12,026 nucleotides of DNA. Origin: Burkholderiaceae bacterium. Its GTDB lineage: Bacteria; Pseudomonadota; Gammaproteobacteria; Burkholderiales; Burkholderiaceae_C. The notes beneath the pieces were generated by a model, which was not told the origin of the DNA, did not search any database, and saw only the letters and a program-made list of their open reading frames with translations. This document shows, one piece after another, positions 7,808 to 12,026 of the stretch. Positions within the stretch are counted from its first letter, which is position 1. Every line of letters begins with the position of its first letter. The stretch lies in NCBI GenBank assembly GCA_030726195.1, contig JANREF010000321.1, forward strand, positions 1-12,026, written 5' to 3'. A program made the translations under genes and the position numbers.

Positions 7808-8787
7808 TGTCATCGCCGCCTTGCCTCACCATTGCCCAAGCGGTGGCACACGCCCAAGCGCGTGGCCTAGACCGCTTGGATGCGCAGCTGCTGACGCTGC
7901 ACGCGGCGCAGCGCGCGCAAGACGAACGCGCGTGGCTGATTGCGCACGACACCGACGTGCTGCTGCCCGCGCAACAAGCCGTATGGGAAGCGCTGATACA
8001 CGCCAGAGTGGCTGGACAGCCGCTGGCCTACTTGGTGGGTGAAAAAGCGTTCTTCGGCCTCACGCTGCACGTGTGCCCCGATGTGTTGGTGCCGCGCCCC
8101 GACACCGAAACCTTGGTCGAATGGGCCTTGGATGTATTGGCAGCGCAAGGCTTGGTCTTGAACGCATCGGCCCCCATCACCACGCCACCACTGACCGCCC
8201 CTTTCACCTCCCCTCTCACCTCCCCTGTCACGTCCCCGCTCACACCCGCGTGCGCACCACACGTACTCGACTTGGGCACCGGCAGTGGCGCAGTAGCTCT
8301 GGCCATCAAGGCACACGCAGCATTGGCACAAGTCAGCGCCGTTGATGCCAGCGCACCGGCCTTGGCGCAAGCAGCTGCCAATGGCACCCGGCTGGGGCTG
8401 GATGTGCGGTGGCAGCTGAGCAACTGGTTTGAAGGCGTGGCCGAGCAGTCCTTTGACCTCGTGGTGAGCAACCCGCCCTACATCGAGCTGAGCGACCCGC
8501 ACATGGCCCAGCTGCAGTTTGAACCAGCCAGTGCATTGACCAGCGGTGTGGACGGCCTAGACGACATACGCACCATCATCGACCTGGCACCAGCGCACCT
8601 GCGCCCCCAAGGCTGGCTGCTGCTGGAGCACGGCTGGAAGCAGGCCGATGCGGTGGCGCAATTGCTCACGCTGCGTGGATTCAAGCATGTGCAAACCCGG
8701 CGCGATTTGGGTGGCAACCAGCGGTGTACCGGCGGGCAATGGGTAAATGCAACACCCATCCACAAGCAAGCGACAGACATGGAATAA
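7807..8787 (+). CDS. prmC: Peptide chain release factor N5-glutamine methyltransferase, with an extended linker
   Basis: PrmC (HemK) uses S-adenosylmethionine to methylate the GGQ glutamine of RF1 and RF2, raising their release activity. The five-helix N-terminal domain ends at [16 protein letters not shown]. The conserved PRPDTE lies at 96-101, the SAM-binding DLGTGSG at 155-161, and the catalytic/substrate-binding NPPY at 222-225, followed by EPASAL and LLLEHGW. At 326 residues it is longer than E. coli PrmC (277). PRPDTE to DLGTGSG is 59 residues here against about 24 as I recall in E. coli. The extra length is mostly a threonine/proline-rich repeat at residues 124-148. The ATG overlaps the prfA stop by one base (TGATG), so it is translationally coupled to the gene encoding its substrate. 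All catalytic motifs are intact, so I expect an active enzyme. Confidence 0.96.
   Translation: MSSPPCLTIAQAVAHAQARGLDRLDAQLLTLHAAQRAQDERAWLIAHDTDVLLPAQQAVWEALIHARVAGQPLAYLVGEKAFFGLTLHVCPDVLVPRPDTETLVEWALDVLAAQGLVLNASAPITTPPLTAPFTSPLTSPVTSPLTPACAPHVLDLGTGSGAVALAIKAHAALAQVSAVDASAPALAQAAANGTRLGLDVRWQLSNWFEGVAEQSFDLVVSNPPYIELSDPHMAQLQFEPASALTSGVDGLDDIRTIIDLAPAHLRPQGWLLLEHGWKQADAVAQLLTLRGFKHVQTRRDLGGNQRCTGGQWVNATPIHKQATDME
8176..8250 (+). repeat. 12-nt tandem repeat inside prmC (about six degenerate units)
   Basis: Units of 12 bases, in frame, begin at 8176, 8191, 8203, 8215, 8227 and 8239, with an extra CCA codon after the first. The cleanest are TTCACCTCCCCT and CTCACCTCCCCT; the later ones carry G/A changes. 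Each unit encodes a tetrapeptide of the form hydrophobic-Thr-Ser-Pro ([12 protein letters not shown]). The repeat occupies the linker between the N-terminal domain and the SAM-binding domain. Bases 8171-8250 contain 48 C and 8 G by my count. Confidence 0.85.
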
Positions 8788-8832
8788 TGAGGGCAGATGG
8801 CTGCACAGCACGGCCGACAACCACCCTTATCC

Positions 8833-8838
8833 GGAGAG
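8833..8838 (+). promoter_or_regulatory. grxD ribosome binding site
   Basis: GGAGAG lies four bases before the ATG at 8843. It is the clearest Shine-Dalgarno in the window and decides this start over the in-frame ATG at 8747 inside prmC. Confidence 0.8.
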
Positions 8839-8842
8839 AACT

Positions 8843-9169
8843 ATGAGCGACGCCCAACAACAAATCGACCAACTGGTGAAAAGCAACGACGTGGTCTTGT
8901 TTATGAAAGGCACCGCCAGCTTTCCCCAGTGCGGCTTTTCTGGCCGTGCCATCCAAATTCTGAAAGCCTGCGGTGTAGACGCCAAAACCGTTGCCACCGT
9001 CAACGTTTTAGAGAACCCAGATGTGCGCCAAGGCATCAAAGAATACAGCCAGTGGCCCACGATTCCACAGCTGTACGTCAAAGGCGAATTCATCGGCGGC
9101 TCCGACATCATGATGGAAATGTACGAGTCAGGCGAAATGCAACAGCTGCTCGGCGGCCAGGCTTCTTAA
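8843..9169 (+). CDS. grxD: Monothiol glutaredoxin, Grx4/GrxD family
   Basis: This 108-residue protein carries the monothiol CGFS active site ([11 protein letters not shown]30) after [33 protein letters not shown] supplies the cis-proline and the glutathione-binding GG-SD segment. Family members bind a [2Fe-2S] cluster between two monomers with glutathione, often with BolA partners, and hand clusters to apo-proteins; they are poor thiol reductases. The length matches the single-domain bacterial type (about 105-115). The start at 8843 follows a good GGAGAG. The gene lies 55 bases after prmC in the same direction and is probably the last gene of the hemA-prfA-prmC-grxD unit, since a strong terminator follows after about 300 bases. 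Link to neighbours: Fe-S and haem synthesis are both iron-demand pathways, but this is inference from position only. Confidence 0.96.
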   Translation: MSDAQQQIDQLVKSNDVVLFMKGTASFPQCGFSGRAIQILKACGVDAKTVATVNVLENPDVRQGIKEYSQWPTIPQLYVKGEFIGGSDIMMEMYESGEMQQLLGGQAS

Positions 9170-9235
9170 ACAGCCACGCCCGCACAACACCTGTCGCCCG
9201 CACCGCGAACGACCCGTCTTCCTGGCTCCCTGCGC

Positions 9236-9293
9236 CCCGTCACCCTCGGGCTTGACCCGAGGGTCTGTGGTCAACACCACAACTGCGTCACAG
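9236..9293 (+). repeat. Palindromic dispersed-type repeat, copy 1
   Basis: The core is a perfect inverted repeat: arms ACCCTCGGG (9242-9250) and CCCGAGGGT (9256-9264) around loop CTTGA. The first 40 bases (9236-9275) match copy 2 at 39 positions, and the next 18 match at 14 by my count. The motif is familiar to me as an intergenic palindrome scattered through many alpha- and betaproteobacterial genomes (REP-like). That is recollection and was not searched. Confidence 0.85.
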
Positions 9294-9340
9294 CGCAAGC
9301 AGCGCGCCCTACCCCTCAACTGAACCGCTCCCGGTCCCCT

Positions 9341-9398
9341 CCCGTCACCCTCGGGCTTGACCCGAGGGTCTTTGGTCAACGACACAGCTGCGTCGCAG
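9341..9398 (+). repeat. Palindromic dispersed-type repeat, copy 2
   Basis: This is a second copy in the same orientation, with arms at 9347-9355 and 9361-9369 and the same CTTGA loop. It differs from copy 1 by one base in the first 40 (T instead of G after GGGTCT), and the similarity then fades through CAGCTGCGTCGCAG. No transposase, target duplication or tRNA gene adjoins it. Confidence 0.85.
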
Positions 9399-9474
9399 GC
9401 CAACAGCGCAGGCGGCCGCTCACATCTGCCTCAACGAGGCTGCTGTCCCACAGGCAAACGGGACACCAATAAAC

Positions 9475-9503
9475 AAAAAAATCACCCGAAGGTGATTTTT
9501 TTT
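9475..9503. terminator. Bidirectional intrinsic terminator for grxD and proS
   Basis: The stem ATCACC (9481-9486) pairs with GGTGAT (9491-9496) around loop CGAA, a stable tetraloop-like turn. It is extended by A-tract to T-tract pairing: seven A (9475-9481) before and eight T (9496-9503) after. Because both arms end in A/T runs, it should terminate transcripts from either side. It lies about 305 bases after the grxD stop and about 30 after the proS stop. Confidence 0.93.
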
Positions 9504-9532
9504 GGCCGGCGAAAAACCGTGACTTGTTAACG

Positions 9533-11278
9533 TCAATGGCCCAACTTGGCCAGCAGCGCAGCAGCCAAGCCATCAAGAGGCATCTTGGTCGCTTCGGTGT
9601 CGCGGCGTTGCTGGTACTCCACCTCGCCCGCTTGCAGGCCACGATCGCCCATGACCACGCGGTGAGGCACACCAATGAGTTCCCAGTCAGACAACATGGC
9701 ACCGGGGCGCTCGCCACGGTCGTCCAACAGCACATCCACGCCTGCAGCCAACAGTTGGTCATACAGTGCCGTGGCGGCTTCGCGCACAGGCTCGCTTCTA
9801 TCCATGCCAATGGGACAAATCACCACGGTAAAGGGCGCAATGGCGTCCGGCCAAATCATGCCGCGCTCATCGTGGTTTTGCTCAACGGCAGCCGCAGGCA
9901 GTCGCGTGATACCAATGCCGTAGCAGCCCATTTCAAAATGACGTGGCTTGCCGTCGTCGGCCAAGAACGTCGCATTCATGGCCTTGGAATACTTGGTACC
10001 CAGGTAGAAAATATGGCCCACTTCAATGCCGCGTTCAATGGCCAGTGCGCCTTGGCCGTCGGGTGATGCATCACCAGCCACCACGTTGCGGATATCGGCT
10101 ACGGTAGTGGGCGCAGCGAGATCACGGCTCCAGTTCACACCGATCATATGGTGATCGGGCTGGTTGGCGCCACACACCCAGTCGGCCAGCACGGCCACGT
10201 CGCGGTCCACGACCAAGCCCACAGGCTTGACCAGGTTGATGGGGCCCAAGTAGCCGGGCTTGCAACCAAAATGCGCCTCAATTTCTTCAACGCTGGCGAA
10301 CCTAAAGCCGTTGGCAAACTCGGGTAGCTTGCCCACTTTGACCTCGTTCATATCGTGGTCGCCGCGCAGCAGCAGCAGCCATACCTTGACGCCAACGGGT
10401 GTGCCGTCTTCGTGGGTCTCTTCAGTGGCCAACACCAACGACTTCACCGTTTGGCTCAGCGGCAGATTGAGCAACTTGGCCACATCTGCGCATGTGCTGG
10501 CGCCCGGTGTGTGCGTACACACCATGTCTTGGGTAGGCGCAGGCGCAGCGCCAACCGGTGCCAAGGCTTGCGCTTTTTCCATATTGGCTGCGTAGTCGCT
10601 GTTGGGGCAGTACACGATGGCGTCTTCGCCTGTGGAGGCAATCACTTGAAACTCTTCAGACAAATCCCCACCAATAGCACCGCTGTCTGCAGCCACCGCC
10701 CGGTAGCGCAAACCGAAACGGTCAAACACCGCCCGGTAAGCCGTGGCCATGACTTGGTAGCTGGCCTTGGCCGCATCGGCGTCGCGGTCAAAGCTGTAGG
10801 CGTCTTTCATGATGAACTCACGCCCACGCATCAAGCCAAAGCGGGGGCGGCGCTCGTCGCGGAATTTCGTTTGAATTTGGTACAAGTTTTTAGGCAGCTG
10901 TTTGTAGCTCCTGAACTCGCTGCGCGCAATGTCGGTGATCACCTCTTCGCTGGTGGGTTGCACCACAAAGTCACGCCCATGGCGGTCCTTGATGCGCAGC
11001 AGCTCTGGCCCCATGCTCTCGAAGCGGTTGGTCTCGGCCCACAGCTCGCTGGGCTGGATCACTGGCATGCTCAACTCGATAGCGCCAGCGCGGTTCATTT
11101 CTTCACGCACGATGTTGGCTACTTTTTGAATCACACGCAAACCCATGGGCATGTAGGTGTAAATACCCGCGCCAAGCTTTTTAATCATGCCTGCACGCAT
11201 CATGAGTTGGTGGCTCACGACTTCGGCATCGGATGGTGCTTCTTTGAGCGTGGAGATCAAAAATTGACTGGCTTTCAT
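9533..11278 (-). CDS. proS: Prolyl-tRNA synthetase, bacterial type with editing domain
   Basis: ProRS attaches proline to tRNA(Pro). This 581-residue protein is the long bacterial form (E. coli about 572). Class II motif 1 covers [16 protein letters not shown] near 36-50. TSEE lies at 109-112. Motif 2 is [10 protein letters not shown] at 139-148, continuing [16 protein letters not shown] YbaK-like INS editing domain, which clears Ala-tRNA(Pro), lies at about 224-385 ([25 protein letters not shown]). Motif 3 is GIGITR at 454-459. An anticodon-binding HGTP domain begins near 475 ([26 protein letters not shown]) and runs to the end. I chose the ATG at 11278 ([10 protein letters not shown]), the usual betaproteobacterial start; a GTG at 11326 would add 16 unconserved residues. 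It is transcribed away from rppH and toward grxD, sharing their terminator. No clear Shine-Dalgarno is visible. Confidence 0.97.
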   Translation of the reverse strand: MKASQFLISTLKEAPSDAEVVSHQLMMRAGMIKKLGAGIYTYMPMGLRVIQKVANIVREEMNRAGAIELSMPVIQPSELWAETNRFESMGPELLRIKDRHGRDFVVQPTSEEVITDIARSEFRSYKQLPKNLYQIQTKFRDERRPRFGLMRGREFIMKDAYSFDRDADAAKASYQVMATAYRAVFDRFGLRYRAVAADSGAIGGDLSEEFQVIASTGEDAIVYCPNSDYAANMEKAQALAPVGAAPAPTQDMVCTHTPGASTCADVAKLLNLPLSQTVKSLVLATEETHEDGTPVGVKVWLLLLRGDHDMNEVKVGKLPEFANGFRFASVEEIEAHFGCKPGYLGPINLVKPVGLVVDRDVAVLADWVCGANQPDHHMIGVNWSRDLAAPTTVADIRNVVAGDASPDGQGALAIERGIEVGHIFYLGTKYSKAMNATFLADDGKPRHFEMGCYGIGITRLPAAAVEQNHDERGMIWPDAIAPFTVVICPIGMDRSEPVREAATALYDQLLAAGVDVLLDDRGERPGAMLSDWELIGVPHRVVMGDRGLQAGEVEYQQRRDTEATKMPLDGLAAALLAKLGH

Positions 11279-11376
11279 AACTGCTGTGTGTGCTCTTGTA
11301 GTGTGTAAAGTCTGCACAGCGGTCACAAATGACAGCAGCAGTGCATAATGGCTTCAACGAAAAATTGGGGTTAATT
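11279..11376. promoter_or_regulatory. Divergent proS/rppH promoter region
   Basis: These 98 bases must hold the starts for both divergent genes. For rppH, CATAAT at 11344-11349 is a good -10 match, but no -35 stands at the right distance. For proS, the minus strand has TTGTGA followed 15-17 bases later by TACACA or CACACT, a weak pair. GGGG at 11367-11370, six bases before the rppH ATG, is its likely ribosome binding site. The exact start points cannot be fixed by eye. Confidence 0.4.
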
Positions 11377-12026
11377 ATGCTCGACCGAGACGGCTTCAGG
11401 CCCAACGTCGGCATCATTCTGCTCAACCAAAAAAATCAGGTGTTTTGGGGTAAGCGTATACGCACCCACTCTTGGCAATTCCCACAAGGCGGCATAGACC
11501 GCGGTGAATCGCCCGAACAAGCGATGTTTCGCGAGTTGCATGAAGAGGTGGGTTTACGCCCCGAACACGTCAGCATTGTTGCTAGAACACGTGATTGGTT
11601 GCGCTACGAGGTGCCAGACCGGTTTATCCGACGCGAATCGCGTGGCCACTACAAAGGCCAAAAGCAAATTTGGTATCTGCTGCGCCTGACTGGGCGAGAT
11701 GGGGACCTGAATTTGCGCGCCACCAACCACCCTGAGTTTGACGCTTGGCGTTGGCACGACTACTGGGTGCCGCTGGATGTGGTGGTGGAGTTCAAGCGCG
11801 GCGTGTACGAGATGGCACTTACAGAGCTGGCGCGGTTTTTACCCAACCACGACAGCCGCAACCGCTTTTTGCGAGGTGGTGGTGGGCGCGATGCATCGAC
11901 CCGGCGCGGCTTTGGCTTGGCCAACAACCCAACCCTAGACTTGCCCCCAGGTGCCAGCTTTGACCCAGACCCAGGACATCCCGCAACCAACGCCCACCCT
12001 GACACCCAGACGGCACCGGGTAAGGA
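11377..12026 (+). CDS. rppH: RNA pyrophosphohydrolase (Nudix), 3' end cut by the window
   Basis: RppH removes pyrophosphate from the triphosphorylated 5' end of mRNA, opening it to RNase E decay. The visible 216 codons begin [18 protein letters not shown] and FWGKR. The full Nudix box GX5EX7REUXEEXGU spans residues 38-60 with E44, R52, E53, E56 and E57 present. W-F-P-Q-G-G just before the box and [12 protein letters not shown] after it are typical of RppH/NudH. From about residue 165 the protein turns into a Gly/Pro/Asp/Thr-rich, probably disordered tail ([22 protein letters not shown]). E. coli RppH is about 176 residues, so the tail is an extension; similar tails are what I recall from Burkholderiales. 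No stop is reached before base 12026. The ATG at 11377 follows GGGG with good spacing. It is divergent from proS. Confidence 0.95.
   Translation, partial: MLDRDGFRPNVGIILLNQKNQVFWGKRIRTHSWQFPQGGIDRGESPEQAMFRELHEEVGLRPEHVSIVARTRDWLRYEVPDRFIRRESRGHYKGQKQIWYLLRLTGRDGDLNLRATNHPEFDAWRWHDYWVPLDVVVEFKRGVYEMALTELARFLPNHDSRNRFLRGGGGRDASTRRGFGLANNPTLDLPPGASFDPDPGHPATNAHPDTQTAPGK

Larger units (their letters stand above)
9170..9532. other. Gene-free convergent intergenic region between grxD and proS
   Basis: These 363 bases separate two genes that end toward each other. They hold two direct copies of a palindromic repeat (9236-9293 and 9341-9398, offset 105 bases) and one bidirectional terminator (9475-9503). 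The remaining sequence (9170-9235, 9294-9340, 9399-9474) shows nothing I can name. A minus-strand open frame across the repeats encodes the peptide DPRVKPEGDG twice, which is simply the palindrome read in one frame and not a gene. Confidence 0.8.

Noticed and set aside
9128..9403. Minus-strand 91-codon frame with a repeated DPRVKPEGDG peptide
   Set aside because: The repeated peptide is the translation of the palindromic DNA repeat. The frame also overlaps the grxD end, so it is a typical false gene call.
10355..11308. Plus-strand open frame of 317 codons across proS
   Set aside because: It is antisense to the conserved ProRS motifs. It is His/Gln/Val-rich and has no ribosome binding site or recognisable family.
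1..12026. CRISPR array, prophage, insertion sequence, tRNA or rRNA
   Set aside because: I found no regularly spaced repeats with spacers, no transposase or integrase motifs, no cloverleaf sequence and no rRNA-like stretch. The only repeats are the pair after grxD and the prmC minisatellite.
1..12026. A new defence or other undescribed multi-gene system
   Set aside because: All large genes belong to known housekeeping or metabolic families in a gene order expected for Burkholderiales. Only the 96-residue membrane protein lacks a known role, and one small gene is not evidence for a system.

Overview
The window looks like a chromosomal housekeeping segment from a betaproteobacterium of the order Burkholderiales, most likely family Comamonadaceae (Limnohabitans/Rhodoferax/Acidovorax-like). 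The basis is the GC-rich coding style, the hemA-prfA-prmC-grxD order, the proS/rppH divergent pair, the very long DUF3683-type FAD/Fe-S oxidoreductase followed by a HIT protein, and the protein sequences themselves. The genus is an inference from remembered family resemblance; no search was run.

Layout. (1) 1-3999, minus strand: a two-gene unit. A 1307-residue flavin/iron-sulfur dehydrogenase runs into a HIT-family gene, of which only the first 26 codons are in the window; stop and start overlap as ATGA. (2) 4000-4202: divergent control region. (3) 4203-4931, plus: a stand-alone glycerophosphodiester phosphodiesterase (UgpQ-like). Its 3' end overlaps a convergent 96-residue membrane protein of unknown function (4915-5205, minus). 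(4) 5271-9169, plus: hemA, prfA, prmC and grxD, all co-oriented. prfA and prmC overlap by one base (TGATG), which fits their joint job: PrmC methylates the GGQ glutamine of RF1. hemA has a perfect TATAAT placed so that its mRNA should be leaderless or nearly so. (5) 9170-9532: a gene-free 3' region with two direct copies of a palindromic repeat and then a strong bidirectional terminator shared with proS. (6) 9533-11278, minus: prolyl-tRNA synthetase. (7) 11377 to the end, plus: rppH (Nudix RNA pyrophosphohydrolase), cut by the window edge near its C-terminus.

How the genes relate. Most are translation, RNA turnover or cofactor genes. HemA diverts Glu-tRNA to tetrapyrrole synthesis, RF1 and PrmC act in termination, GrxD carries Fe-S clusters, ProS charges tRNA-Pro, and RppH removes 5' pyrophosphate from mRNA. 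I see no mobile element, CRISPR array, tRNA, rRNA or phage gene.

I found no convincing new biological system. The points most worth a second look are: a 12-nt tandem repeat that lengthens the interdomain linker of PrmC, the paired palindromic repeat after grxD, the leaderless-looking hemA promoter, two C-rich/G-poor stretches that could be Rho-loading sites, and the uncharacterised small membrane protein beside hemA.
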